Positions 35,201 to 49,387 of a stretch of DNA of 64,000 nt are shown here, in pieces. The notes beneath the pieces were generated by a model. That model was not told the DNA's origin and searched no databases. It saw nothing but the letters and a program-made list of their open reading frames with translations. Both the position numbers and the translations under genes were made by a program. Location: positions 152,886,473-152,950,472 of the forward strand of contig NC_134399.1 in NCBI RefSeq assembly GCF_050003625.1, written 5' to 3'. Source of the DNA: Haematobia irritans (lineage: Eukaryota; Arthropoda; Insecta; Diptera; Muscidae). Numbering within the stretch: position 1 is the stretch's first letter; every line of letters starts with the position of its first letter.

Positions 35201-38200
35201 TCCTGAAAAAAATGAAATTTTTATATGAAAAACTTGTTTTGCTCATATCTCCTAAACTATGCGTCCTAGAGCTTAATTCATGACCACCCCCAAAAAATCG
35301 AAAATTCCATCCAAATCCTGAAAAAATTTAAATTTTTATATGAAAAACTTGTTTTGCTCATATCTCCTAAACTATGCGTCCTAGAGCGAAAAGGAGGTTA
35401 ATTCATGACCACCCCAAAAAAATCGAAAATTCCATCCAAATCCTGAAAAAATTGAAATTTTTATATGAAAAATTTGTTTTGCTCATATCTCCTAAACTAT
35501 GCGTCCTAGAGCGAAAAGGAGCTAAATTCATGACCACCCCCAAAAAATCGAAAATTCCATCCAAATCCTGAAAAAATTGAAATTTTTATATGAAAAACTT
35601 GTTTTGCTCATATCTCCTAAACTATGCGTCCTAGAGCGAAAAGGAGCTTAATTCATGACCACCCCCAAAAAATCGAAAATTCCATCCAAATCCTGAAAAA
35701 ATTTAAATTTTTATATGAAAAACTTGTTTTGCTCATATCTCCTAAACTATGCGTCCTAGAGCGAAAAGGAGCTTAATTCATGACCACCCCCAAAAAATCG
35801 AAAATTCCATCCAAATCCTGAAAAAATTGAAATTTTTATATGAAAAACTTGTTTTGCTCATATCTCCTAAACTATGCGTCCTAGAGCTTAATTCATGACC
35901 ACCCCCAAAAAATCGAAAATTCCATCCAAATCCTGAAAAAATTGAAATTTTTATATGAAAAACTTGTTTTGTTCATATCTCCTAAACTATGCGTTCTAGA
36001 GCGAAAAGGAGCTTAATTCATGACCACCCCCCAAAAAATCGAAAATTCCATCCAAATCCTGAAAAAATTTAAATTTTTATATGAAAAACTTGTTTTGCTC
36101 ATATCTCCTAAACTATGCGTCCTAGAGCGAAAAGGAGCTTAATTCATGACCACCCCCAAAAAATCGAAAATTCCTTCGAAATCCTGAAAAAATTGAAATT
36201 TTTATATGAAAAACTTGTTTTGCTCATATCTCCTAAACTATGCGTCCTAGAGCGAAAAGGAGCTTAATTCATGACCACCCCCAAAAAATCGAAAATTCCT
36301 TCGAAATCCTGAAAAAATTGAAATGTTTATATGAAAAACTTGTTTTGCTCATATCTCCTAAACTATGCGTCCTAGAGCGAAAAGGAGCTTAATTCATGAC
36401 CACCCCCAAAAAATCGAAAATTCCATCCAAATCCTGAAAAACTTGAAATTTTTATACGAAAAACTTGTTTTGCTCATATCTCCTAAACTATGCGTCCTAG
36501 AGCGAAAAGGAGCTTAATTCATGACCACCCCCAAAAAATCGAAAATTCCATCCAAATCCTGAAAAAATTGAAATTTTTATATGAAAAACTTGTTTTGCTC
36601 ATATCTCCTAAACTATGCGTCCTAGAGCGAAAAGGAGCTTAATTCATGACCACCCCCAAAAAATCGAAAATTCCTTCCAAATCCTGAAAAAATTGAAATT
36701 TTTATATGAAAAACTTGTTTTGCTCATATCTCCTAAACTATGCGTCCTAGAGCGAAAAGGAGCTTAATTCATGACCACCCCCAAAAAATCGAAAATTCCT
36801 TCGAAATCCTGAAAAAATTGAAATTTTTATATGAAAAACTTGTTTTGCTCATATCTCCTAAACTATGCGTCCTAGAGCGAAAAGGAGCTTAATTCATGAC
36901 CACCCCCAAAAAATCGAAAATTCCATCCAAATCCTGAAAAAATTTAAATTTTTATATGAAAAACTTGTTTTGCTCATATCTCCTAAACTATGCGTCCTAG
37001 AGCTTAATTCATGACCACCCCCAAAAAATCGAAAATTCCATCCAAATCCTGAAAAAATTTAAATGTTTATATGAAAAACTTGTTTTGCTCATATCTCCTA
37101 AACTATGCGTTCTAGAGCGAAAAGGAGGTTAATTCATGACCACCCCCAAAAAATCGAAAATTCCATCCAAATCCTGAAAAAATTTAAATTTTTATATGAA
37201 AAACTTGTTTTGCTCATATCTCCTAAACTATGCGTCCTAGAGCGAAAAGGAGGTTAATTCATGACCACCCCAAAAAAATCGAAAATTCCATCCAAATCCT
37301 GCAAAAATTGAAATTTTTATATGAAAAATTTGTTTTGCTCATATCTCCTAAACTATGCGTTCTAGAGCGAAAAGGAGCTAAATTCATGACCACCCCCAAA
37401 AAATCGAAAATTCCATCCAAATCCTGAAAAAATTGAAATTTTTATATGAAAAACTTGATTTGCTCATATCTCCTAAATTATGCGTCCTAGAGCGAAAAGG
37501 AGCTTAATTCATGACCACCCCCAAAAAATCGAAAATTCCATCCAAATCCTGAAAAAATTTAAATTTTTATATGAAAAACTTGTTTTGCTCATATCTCCTA
37601 AACTATGCGTCCTAGAGCGAAAAGGAGCTTAATTCATGACCACCCCCAAAAAATCGAAAATTCCATCCAAATCCTGAAAAAATTGAAATTTTTATATGAA
37701 AAACTTGTTTTGCTCATATCTCCTAAACTATGCGTCCTAGAGCGAAAAGGAGCTAAATTCATGACCACCCCCAAAAAATCGAAAATTCCATCCAAATCCT
37801 GAAAAAATTGAAATTTTTATATGAAAAACTTGTTTTGCTCATATCTCCTAAATTATGCGTCCTAGAGCGAAAAGGAGCTTAATTCATGACCACCCCCAAA
37901 AAATCGAAAATTCCATCCAAATCCTGAAAAAATTGAAATTTTTATATGAAAAACTTGTTTTGCTCATATCTCCTAAACTATGCGTCCTAGAGCGAAAAGG
38001 AGCTTAATTCATGACCACCCCCAAAAAATCGAAAATTCCATCCAAATCCTGAAAAAAATGAAATTTTTATATGAAAAACTTGTTTTGCTCATATCTCCTA
38101 AACTATGCGTCCTAGAGCGAAAAGGAGCTTAATTCATGACCACCCCCAAAAAATCGAAAATTCCATCCAAATCCTGAAAAAAGTTAAATTTTTATATGAA

Positions 38201-39356
38201 AAATTTGTTTTGCTCATATCTCCTAAACTATGCGTCCTAGAGCGAAAAGGAGCTTAATTCATGACCACCCCCAAAAAATCGAAAATTCCTTCGAAATCCT
38301 GAAAAAAATGAAATTTTTATATGAAAAACTTGTTTTGCTCATATCTCCTAAACTATGCGTCCTAGAGCTTAATTCATGACCACCCCCAAAAAATCGAAAA
38401 TTCCATCCAAATCCTGAAAAAATTGAAATTTTTATATGAAAAACTTGTTTTGCTCATATCTCCTAAACTATGCGTTCTAGAGCGAAAAGGAGCTTAATTC
38501 ATGACCACCCCCAAAAAATCGAAAATTCCATCCAAATCCTGAAAAAATTTAAATTTTTATATGAAAAACTTGTTTTGCTCATATCTCCTAAACTATGCGT
38601 CCTAGAGCGAAAAGGAGGTTAATTCATGACCACCCCAAAAAAATCGAAAATTCCATCCAAATCCTGAAAAAATTGAAATTTTTATATGAAAAATTTGTTT
38701 TGCTCATATCTCCTAAACTATGCGTCCTAGAGCGAAAAGGAGCTAAATTCATGACCACCCCCAAAAAATCGAAAATTCCATCCAAATCCTGAAAAAATTG
38801 AAATTTTTATATGAAAAACTTGTTTTGCTCATATCTCCTAAACTATGCGTCCTAGAGCGAAAAGGAGCTTAATTCATGACCACCCCCAAAAAATCGAAAA
38901 TTCCATCCAAATCCTGAAAAAATTTAAATTTTTATATGAAAAACTTGTTTTGCTCATATCTCCTAAACTATGCGTCCTAGAGCGAAAAGGAGCTTAATTC
39001 ATGACCACCCCCAAAAAATCGAAAATTCCATCCAAATCCTGAAAAAATTGAAATTTTTATATGAAAAACTTGTTTTGCTCATATCTCCTAAACTATGCGT
39101 CCTAGAGCGAAAAGGAGCTTAATTCATGACCACCCCCAAAAAATCGAAAATTCCATCCAAATCCTGAAAAAATTGAAATTTTTATATGAAAAACTTGTTT
39201 TGCTCATATCTCCTAAACTATGCGTTCTAGAGCGAAAAGGAGCTTAATTCATGACCACCCCCCAAAAAATCGAAAATTCCATCCAAATCCTGAAAAAATT
39301 TAAATTTTTATATGAAAAACTTGTTTTGCTCATATCTCCTAAACTATGCGTCCTAG

Positions 39357-39370
39357 AGCTCCTAGGAGCT
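39357..39370 (+). repeat. 14-bp palindrome variant of the monomer (first of four)
   Basis: AGCTCCTAGGAGCT replaces the usual GAGCGAAAAGGAGC region and is a perfect palindrome. The hexamer GAAAAG has been replaced by TCCTAG, which also occurs six bases upstream, so a short templated copy or strand switch explains it. It marks a specific monomer type in the right arm. Confidence 0.9.
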
Positions 39371-41564
39371 TAATTCATGACCACCCCCAAAAAATCGAAA
39401 ATTCCTTCGAAATCCTGAAAAAATTGAAATGTTTATATGAAAAACTTGTTTTGCTCATATCTCCTAAACTATGCGTCCTAGAGCGAAAAGGAGCTTAATT
39501 CATGACCACCCCCAAAAAATCGAAAATTCCTTCGAAATCCTGAAAAAATTGAAATGTTTATATGAAAAACTTGTTTTGCTCATATCTCCTAAACTATGCG
39601 TTCTAGAGCGAAAAGGAGCTAAATTCATGACCACCCCCAAAAAATCGAAAATTCCATCCAAATCCTGAAAAAATTGAAATTTTTATATGAAAAACTTGTT
39701 TTGCTCATATCTCCTAAATTATGCGTCCTAGAGCGAAAAGGAGCTTAATTCATGACCACCCCCAAAAAATCGAAAATTCCATCCAAATCCTGAAAAAATT
39801 TAAATTTTTATATGAAAAACTTGTTTTGCTCATATCTCCTAAACTATGCGTCCTAGAGCGAAAAGGAGCTTAATTCATGACCACCCCCAAAAAATCGAAA
39901 ATTCCATCCAAATCCTGAAAAAATTGAAATTTTTATATGAAAAACTTGTTTTGCTCATATCTCCTAAACTATGCGTCCTAGAGCGAAAAGGAACTTAATT
40001 CATGACCACCTCCAAAAAATCGAAAATTCCTTCGAAATCCTGAAAAAATTGAAATTTTTATATGAAAAACTTGTTTTGCTCATATCTTCTAAACTATGCG
40101 TCCTAGAGCGAAAAGGAGCTTAATTCATGACCACCCCCAAAAAATCGAAAATTCCATCCAAATCCTGAAAAAATTGAAATTTTTATATGAAAAACTTGTT
40201 TTGCTCATATCTCCTAAACTATGCGTCCTAGAGCGAAAAGGTGCTTAATTCATGACCACCCCCAAAAAATCGAAAATTCCATCCAAATCCTGAAAAAAAT
40301 GAAATTTTTATATGAAAAACTTGTTTTGCTCATATCTCCTAAACTATGCGTCCTAGAGCGAAAAGGAGCTTAATTCATGACCACCCCCAAAAAATCGAAA
40401 ATTCCATCCAAATCCTGAAAAAAGTTAAATTTTTATATGAAAAATTTGTTTTGCTCATATCTCCTAAACTATGCGTCCTAGAGCGAAAAGGAGCTTAATT
40501 CATGACCACCCCCAAAAAATCGAAAATTCCTTCGAAATCCTGAAAAAAATGAAATTTTTATATGAAAAACTTGTTTTGCTCATATCTCCTAAACTATGCG
40601 TCCTAGAGCTTAATTCATGACCACCCCCAAAAAATCGAAAATTCCATCCAAATCCTGAAAAAATTGAAATTTTTATATGAAAAACTTGTTTTGCTCATAT
40701 CTCCTAAACTATGCGTTCTAGAGCGAAAAGGAGCGTAATTCAATTCCATCCAAATCCTGAAAAAATTTAAATTTTTATATGAAAAACTTGTTTTGCTCAT
40801 ATCTCCTAAACTATGCGTCCTAGAGCGAAAAGGAGGTTAATTCATGACCACCCCAAAAAAATCGAAAATTCCATCCAAATCCTGAAAAAATTGAAATTTT
40901 TATATGAAAAATTTGTTTTGCTCATATCTCCTAAACTATGCGTCCTAGAGCGAAAAGGAGCTAAATTCATGACCACCCCCAAAAAATCGAAAATTCCATC
41001 CAAATCCTGAAAAAATTGAAATTTTTATATGAAAAACTTGTTTTGCTCATATCTCCTAAACTATGCGTCCTAGAGCGAAAAGGAGCTTAATTCATGACCA
41101 CCCCCAAAAAATCGAAAATTCCATCCAAATCCTGAAAAAATTTAAATTTTTATATGAAAAACTTGTTTTGCTCATATCTCCTAAACTATGCGTCCTAGAG
41201 CGAAAAGGAGCTTAATTCATGACCACCCCCAAAAAATCGAAAATTCCATCCAAATCCTGAAAAAATTGAAATTTTTATATGAAAAACTTGTTTTGCTCAT
41301 ATCTCCTAAACTATGCGTCCTAGAGCTTAATTCATGACCACCCCCAAAAAATCGAAAATTCCATCCAAATCCTGAAAAAATTGAAATTTTTATATGAAAA
41401 ACTTGTTTTGCTCATATCTCCCAAACTATGCGTTCTAGAGCGAAAAGGAGCTTAATTCATGACCACCCCCCAAAAAAACGAAAATTCCATCCAAATCCTG
41501 AAAAAATTTAAATTTTTATATGAAAAACTTGTTTTGCTCATATCTCCTAAACTATGCGTCCTAG

Positions 41565-41578
41565 AGCTCCTAGGAGCT
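41565..41578 (+). repeat. 14-bp palindrome variant (second)
   Basis: AGCTCCTAGGAGCT again, 2208 bp after the first. The preceding monomer also shares a C6 block before the A tract. Confidence 0.9.
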
Positions 41579-43796
41579 TAATTCATGACCACCCCCAAAA
41601 AATCGAAAATTCCTTCCAAATCCTGAAAAAATTGAAATTTTTATATGAAAAACTTGTTTTGCTCATATCTCCTAAACTATGCGTCCTAGAGCGAAAAGGA
41701 GCTTAATTCATGACCACCCCCAAAAAATCGAAAATTCCTTCGAAATCCTGAAAAAATTGAAATGTTTATATGAAAAACTTGTTTTGCTCATATCTCCTAA
41801 ACTATGCGTCCTAGAGCGAAAAGGAGCTTAATTCATGACCACCCCCAAAAAATCGAAAATTCCATCCAAATCCTGAAAAACTTGAAATTTTTATACGAAA
41901 AACTTGTTTTGCTCATATCTCCTAAACTATGCGTCCTAGAGCGAAAAGGAGCTTAATTCATGACCACCCCCAAAAAATCGAAAATTCCATCCAAATCCTG
42001 AAAAAATTGAAATTTTTATATGAAAAACTTGTTTTGCTCATATCTCCTAAACTATGCGTCCTAGAGCGAAAAGGAGCTTAATTCATGACCACCCCCAAAA
42101 AATCGAAAATTCCATCCAAATCCTGAAAAAATTTAAATTTTTATATGAAAAACTTGTTTTGCTCATATCTCCTAAACTATGCGTCCTAGAGCGAAAAGGA
42201 GCTTAATTCATGACCACCCCCAAAAAATCGAAAATTCCATCCAAATCCTGAAAAAATTGAAATTTTTATATGAAAAACTTGTTTTGCTCATATCTCCTAA
42301 ACTATGCGTCCTAGAGCTTAATTCATGACCACCCCCAAAAAAATCGAAAATTCCATCCAAATCCTGAAAAAATTGAAATGTTTATATGAAAAACTTGTTT
42401 TGCTCATATCTCCTAAACTATGCGTTCTAGAGCGAAAAGGAGCTTAATTCATGACCACCCCCAAAAAATCGAAAATTCCATCCAAATCCTGAAAAAATTT
42501 AAATTTTTATATGAAAAACTTGTTTTGCTCATATCTCCTAAACTATGCGTCCTAGAGCGAAAAGGAGGTTAATTCATGACCACCCCAAAAAAATCGAAAA
42601 TTCCATCCAAATCCTGCAAAAATTGAAATTTTTATATGAAAAATTTGTTTTGCTCATATCTCCTAAACTATGCGTCCTAGAGCGAAAAGGAGCTAAATTC
42701 ATGACCACCCCCAAAAAATCGAAAATTCCATCCAAATCCTGAAAAAATTGAAATTTTTATATGAAAAACTTGTTTTGCTCATATCTCCTAAACTATGCGT
42801 CGTAGAGCGAAAAGGAGCTTAATTCATGACCACCCCCAAAAAATCGAAAATTCCATCCAAATCCTGAAAAAATTGAAATTTTTATATGAAAAACTTGTTT
42901 TGCTCATATCTCCTAAACTATGCGTCCTAGAGCGAAAAGGAACTTAATTCATGACCACCTCCAAAAAATCGAAAATTCCTTCGAAATCCTGAAAAAATTG
43001 AAATTTTTATATGAAAAACTTGTTTTGCTCATATCTCCTAAACTATGCGTCCTAGAGCGAAAAGGAGCTTAATTCATGACCACCCCCAAAAAATCGAAAA
43101 TTCCATCGAAATCCTGAAAAAATTTAAATTTTTATATGAAAAACTTGTTTTGCTCATATCTCCTAAACTATGCGTCCTAGAGCGAAAAGGAGCTTAATTC
43201 ATGACCACCCCCAAAAAATCGAAAATTCCTTCGAAATCCTGAAAAAATTGAAATTTTTATATGAAAAACTTGTTTTGCTCATATCTCCTAAACTATGCGT
43301 CCTAGAGCGAAAAGGAGCTTAATTCATGACCACCCCCAAAAAATCGAAAATTCCATCCAAATCCTGAAAAAAGTTAAATTTTTATATGAAAAATTTGTTT
43401 TGCTCATATCTCCTAAACTATGCGTCCTAGAGCGAAAAGGAGCTTAATTCATGACCACCCCCAAAAAATCGAAAATTCCTTCGAAATCCTGAAAAAAATG
43501 AAATTTTTATATGAAAAACTTGTTTTGCTCATATCTCCTAAACTATGCGTCCTAGAGCTTAATTCATGACCACCCCCAAAAAATCGAAAATTCCATCCAA
43601 ATCCTGAAAAAATTGAAATTTTTATATGAAAAACTTGTTTTGCTCATATCTCCTAAACTATGCGTCCTAGAGCGAAAAGGAGCTTAATTCATGACCACCC
43701 CCCAAAAAATCGAAAATTCCATCCAAATCCTGAAAAAATTTAAATTTTTATATGAAAAACTTGTTTTGCTCATATCTCCTAAACTATGCGTCCTAG

Positions 43797-43810
43797 AGCT
43801 CCTAGGAGCT
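43797..43810 (+). repeat. 14-bp palindrome variant (third)
   Basis: AGCTCCTAGGAGCT again, 2232 bp after the second, with the same C6-bearing monomer before it. Confidence 0.9.
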
Positions 43811-46153
43811 TAATTCATGACCACCCCCAAAAAATCGAAAATTCCTTCCAAATCCTGAAAAAATTGAAATTTTTATATGAAAAACTTGTTTTGCTCATAT
43901 CTCCTAAACTATGCGTCCTAGAGCGAAAAGGAGCTTAATTCATGACCACCCCCAAAAAATCGAAAATTCCTTCGAAATCCTGAAAAAATTGAAATGTTTA
44001 TATGAAAAACTTGTTTTGCTCATATCTCCTAAACTATGCGTCCTAGAGCGAAAAGGGGCTTAATTCATGACCACCCCCAAAAAATCGAAAATTCCATCCA
44101 AATCCTGAAAAACTTGAAATTTTTATACGAAAAACTTGTTTTGCTCATATCTCCTAAACTATGCGTCCTAGAGCGAAAAGGAGCTTAATTCATGACCACC
44201 CCCAAAAAATCGAAAATTCCATCCAAATCCTGAAAAAATTGAAATTTTTGTATGAAAAACTTGTTTTGCTCATATCTCCTAAACTATGCGTCCTAGAGCG
44301 AAAAGGAGCTTAATTCATGACCACCCCCAAAAAATCGAAAATTCCTTCCAAATCCTGAAAAAATTGAAATTTTTATATGAAAAACTGGTTTTGCTCATAT
44401 CTCCTAAACTATGCGTCCTAGAGCGAAAAGGAGCTTAATTCATGACCACCCCCAAAAAATCGAAAATTCCTTCGAAATCCTGAAAAAATTGAAATTTTTA
44501 TATGAAAAACTTGTTTTGCTCATATCTCCTAAACTATGCGTCCTAGAGCGAAAAGGAGCTTAATTCATGACCACCCCCAAAAAATCGAAAATTCCATCCA
44601 AATCCTGAAAAAATTGAAATTTTTATATGAAAAACTTGTTTTGCTCATATCTCCTAAACTATGCGTCCTTGAGCTTAATTCATGACCACCCCCAAAAAAA
44701 TCGAAAATTCCATCCAAATCCTGAAAAAATTGAAATGTTTATATGAAAAACTTGTTTTGCTCATATCTCCTAAACTATGCGTTCTAGAGCGAAAAGGAGC
44801 TTAATTCATGACCACCCCCAAAAAATCGAAAATTCCATCCAAATCCTGAAAAAATTTAAATTTTTATATGAAAAACTTGTTTTGCTCATATCTCCTAAAC
44901 TATGCGTCCTAGAGCGAAAAGGAGGTTAATTCATGACCACCCCAAAAAAATCGAAAATTCCATCCAAATCCTGCAAAAATTGAAATTTTTATATGAAAAA
45001 TTTGTTTTGCTCATATCTCCTAAACTATGCGTCCTAGAGCGAAAAGGAGCTAAATTCATGACCACCCCCAAAAAATCGAAAATTCCATCCAAATCCTGAA
45101 AAAATTGAAATTTTTATATGAAAAACTTGTTTTGCTCATATCTCCTAAACTATGCGTCGTAGAGCGAAAAGGAGCTTAATTCATGACCACCCCCAAAAAA
45201 TCGAAAATTCCATCCAAATCCTGAAAAAATTGAAATTTTTATATGAAAAACTTGTTTTGCTCATATCTCCTAAACTATGCGTCCTAGAGCGAAAAGGAAC
45301 TTAATTCATGACCACCTCCAAAAAATCGAAAATTCCTTCGAAATCCTGAAAAAATTGAAATTTTTATATGAAAAACTTGTTTTGCTCATATCTCCTAAAC
45401 TATGCGTCCTAGAGCGAAAAGGAGCTTAATTCATGACCACCCCCAAAAAATCGAAAATTCCATCGAAATCCTGAAAAAATTTAAATTTTTATATGAAAAA
45501 CTTGTTTTGCTCATATCTCCTAAACTATGCGTCCTAGAGCGAAAAGGAGCTTAATTCATGACCACCCCCAAAAAATCGAAAATTCCTTCGAAATCCTGAA
45601 AAAATTGAAATTTTTATATGAAAAACTTGTTTTGCTCATATCTCCTAAACTATGCGTCCTAGAGCGAAAAGGAGCTTAATTCATGACCACCCCCAAAAAA
45701 TCGAAAATTCCATCCAAATCCTGAAAAAAGTTAAATTTTTATATGAAAAATTTGTTTTGCTCATATCTCCTAAACTATGCGTCCTAGAGCGAAAAGGAGC
45801 TTAATTCATGACCACCCCCAAAAAATCGAAAATTCCTACGAAATCCTGAAAAAAATGAAATTTTTATATGAAAAACTTGTTTTGCTCATATCTCCTAAAC
45901 TATGCGTCCTAGAGCTTAATTCATGACCACCCCCAAAAAATCGAAAATTCCATCCAAATCCTGAAAAAATTGAAATTTTTATATGAAAAACTTGTTTTGC
46001 TCATATCTCCTAAACTATGCGTCCTAGAGCGAAAAGGAGCTTAATTCATGACCACCCCCCAAAAAATCGAAAATTCCATCCAAATCCTGAAAAAATTTAA
46101 ATTTTTATATGAAAAACTTGTTTTGCTCATATCTCCTAAACTATGCGTCCTAG

Positions 46154-46167
46154 AGCTCCTAGGAGCT
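46154..46167 (+). repeat. 14-bp palindrome variant (fourth)
   Basis: AGCTCCTAGGAGCT again, 2357 bp after the third. The homologous monomer near 48370 has the standard sequence instead, so the marker is confined to about 39.3-46.2 kb. Confidence 0.9.
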
Positions 46168-49100
46168 TAATTCATGACCACCCCCAAAAAATCGAAAATT
46201 CCTTCCAAATCCTGAAAAAATTGAAATTTTTATATGAAAAACTTGTTTTGCTCATATCTCCTAAACTATGCGTCCTAGAGCGAAAAGGAGCTTAATTCAT
46301 GACCACCCCCAAAAAATCGAAAATTCCTTCGAAATCCTGAAAAAATTGAAATGTTTATATGAAAAACTTGTTTTGCTCATATCTCCTAAACTATGCGTCC
46401 TAGAGCGAAAAGGGGCTTAATTCATGACCACCCCCAAAAAATCGAAAATTCCATCCAAATCCTGAAAAACTTGAAATTTTTATACGAAAAACTTGTTTTG
46501 CTCATATCTCCTAAACTATGCGTCCTAGAGCGAAAAGGAGCTTAATTCATGACCACCCCCAAAAAATCGAAAATTCCATCCAAATCCTGAAAAAATTGAA
46601 ATTTTTGTATGAAAAACTTGTTTTGCTCATATCTCCTAAACTATGCGTCCTAGAGCGAAAAGGAGCTTAATTCATGACCACCCCCAAAAAATCGAAAATT
46701 CCTTCCAAATCCTGAAAAAATTGAAATTTTTATATGAAAAACTGGTTTTGCTCATATCTCCTAAACTATGCGTCCTAGAGCGAAAAGGAGCTTAATTCAT
46801 GACCACCCCCAAAAAATCGAAAATTCCTTCGAAATCCTGAAAAAATTGAAATTTTTATATGAAAAACTTGTTTTGCTCATATCTCCTAAACTATGCGTCC
46901 TAGAGCGAAAAGGAGCTTAATTCATGACCACCCCCAAAAAATCGAAAATTCCATCCAAATCCTGAAAAAATTGAAATTTTTATATGAAAAACTTGTTTTG
47001 CTCATATCTCCTAAACTATGCGTCCTAGAGCGAAAAGGAACTTAATTCATGACCACCTCCAAAAAATCGAAAATTCCTTCGAAATCCTGAAAAAATTTAA
47101 ATTTTTATATGAAAAACTTGTTTTGCTCATATCTCCTAAACTATGCGTCCTAGAGCGAAAAGGAGCTTAATTCATGACCACCCCCAAAAAATCGAAAATT
47201 CCATCCAAATCCTGAAAAAATTGAAATTTTTATATGAAAAACTTGTTTTGCTCATATCTCCTAAACTATGCGTCCTAGAGCGAAAAGGAGCTTAATTCAT
47301 GACCACCCCCAAAAAATCTAAAATTCCTTCGAAATCCTGAAAAAAATGAAATTTTTATATGAAAAACTTGTTTTGCTCATATCTCCTAAACTATGCGTCC
47401 TAGAGCTTAATTCATGACCACCCCCAAAAAATCGAAAATTCCATCCAAATCCTGAAAAAATTGAAATTTTTATATGAAAAACTTGTTTTGCTCATATCTC
47501 CTAAACTATGCGTTCTAGAGCGAAAAGGAGCTTAATTCATGACCACCCCCAAAAAATCGAAAATTCCATCCAAATCATGAAAAAATTTAAATTTTTATAT
47601 GAAAAACTTGTTTTGCTCATATCTCCTAAACTATGCGTCCTAGAGCGAAAAGGAGGTTAATTCATGACCACCCCAAAAAAATCGAAAATTCCATCCAAAT
47701 CCTGAAAAAATTGAAATTTTTATATGAAAAATTTGTTTTGCTCATATCTCCTAAACTATGCGTCCTAGAGCGAAAAGGAGCTAAATTCATGACCACCCCC
47801 AAAAAATCGAAAATTCCATCCAAATCCTGAAAAAATTGAAATTTTTATATGAAAAACTTGTTTTGCTCATATCTCCTAAACTATGCGTCCTAGAGCGAAA
47901 AGGAGCTTAATTCATGACCACCCCCAAAAAATCGAAAATTCCATCCAAATCCTGAAAAAATTTAAATTTTTATATGAAAAACTTGTTTTGCTCATATCTC
48001 CTAAACTATGCGTCCTAGAGCGAAAAGGAGCTTAATTCATGACCACCCCCAAAAAATCGAAAATTCCATCCAAATCCTGAAAAAATTGAAATTTTTATAT
48101 GAAAAACTTGTTTTGCTCATATCTCCTAAACTATGCGTCCTAGAGCTTAATTCATGACCACCCCCAAAAAATCGAAAATTCCATCCAAATCCTGAAAAAA
48201 TTGAAATTTTTATATGAAAAACTTGTTTTGCTCATATCTCCTAAACTATGCGTTCTAGAGCGAAAAGGAGCTTAATTCATGACCACCCCCCAAAAACTCG
48301 AAAATTCCATCCAAATCCTGAAAAAATTTAAATTTTTATATGAAAAACTTGTTTTGCTCATATCTCCTAAACTATGCGTCCTAGAGCGAAAAGGAGCTTA
48401 ATTCATGACCACCCCCAAAAAATCGAAAATTCCTTCCAAATCCTGAAAAAATTGAAATTTTTATATGAAAAACTTGTTTTGCTCATATCTCCTAAACTAT
48501 GCGTCCTAGAGCGAAAAGGAGCTTAATTCATGACCACCCCCAAAAAATCGAAAATTCCTTCGAAATCCTGAAAAAATTGAAATGTTTATATGAAAAACTT
48601 GTTTTGCTCATATCTCCTAAACTATGCGTCCTAGAGCGAAAAGGAGCTTAATTCATGACCACCCCCAAAAAATCGAAAATTCCATCCAAATCCTGAAAAA
48701 CTTGAAATTTTTATACGAAAAACTTGTTTTGCTCATATCTCCTAAACTATGCGTCCTAGAGCGAAAAGGAGCTTAATTCATGACCACCCCCAAAAAATCG
48801 AAAATTCCATCCAAATCCTGAAAAAATTGAAATTTTTATATGAAAAACTTGTTTTGCTCATATCTCCTAAACTATGCGTCCTAGAGCGAAAAGGAGCTTA
48901 ATTCATGACCACCCCCAAAAAATCGAAAATTCCTTCCAAATCCTGAAAAAATTGAAATTTTTATATGAAAAACTTGTTTTGCTCATATCTCCTAAACTAT
49001 GCGTCCTAGAGCGAAAAGGAGCTTAATTCATGACCACCCCCAAAAAATCGAAAATTCCTTCGAAATCCTGAAAAAATTGAAATTTTTATATGAAAAACTT

Positions 49101-49387
49101 GTTTTGCTCATATCTCCTAAACTATGCGTCCTAGAGCGAAAAGGAGCTTAATTCATGACCACCCCCAAAAAATCGAAAATTCCATCCAAATCCTGAAAAA
49201 ATTTAAATTTTTATATGAAAAACTTGTTTTGCTCATATCTCCTAAACTATGCGTCCTAGAGCTTTATTCATGACCACCCCCAAAAAATCGAAAATTCCAT
49301 CCAAATCCTGAAAAAATTGAAATTTTTATATGAAAAACTTGTTTTGCTCATATCTCCTAAATTATGCGTTCTAGAGCGAAAAGGAGG

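Larger units (their letters stand above)
42190..46903 (+). repeat. 2357-bp tandem duplication
   Basis: Copy 1 is about 42190-44546 and copy 2 about 44547-46903. Private variants recur at +2357: GCGTCGTAGAGCG near 42800 and 45157, GAAAAGGGGCTT near 44054 and 46411, TTTTTGTATGAAA near 44249 and 46606, GAAAAACTGG near 44384 and 46741, and the 14-bp palindrome at 43797 and 46154. Few differences separate the copies, for example CCTACG near 45837 versus CCTTCG in copy 1. Boundaries are approximate. Confidence 0.85.
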
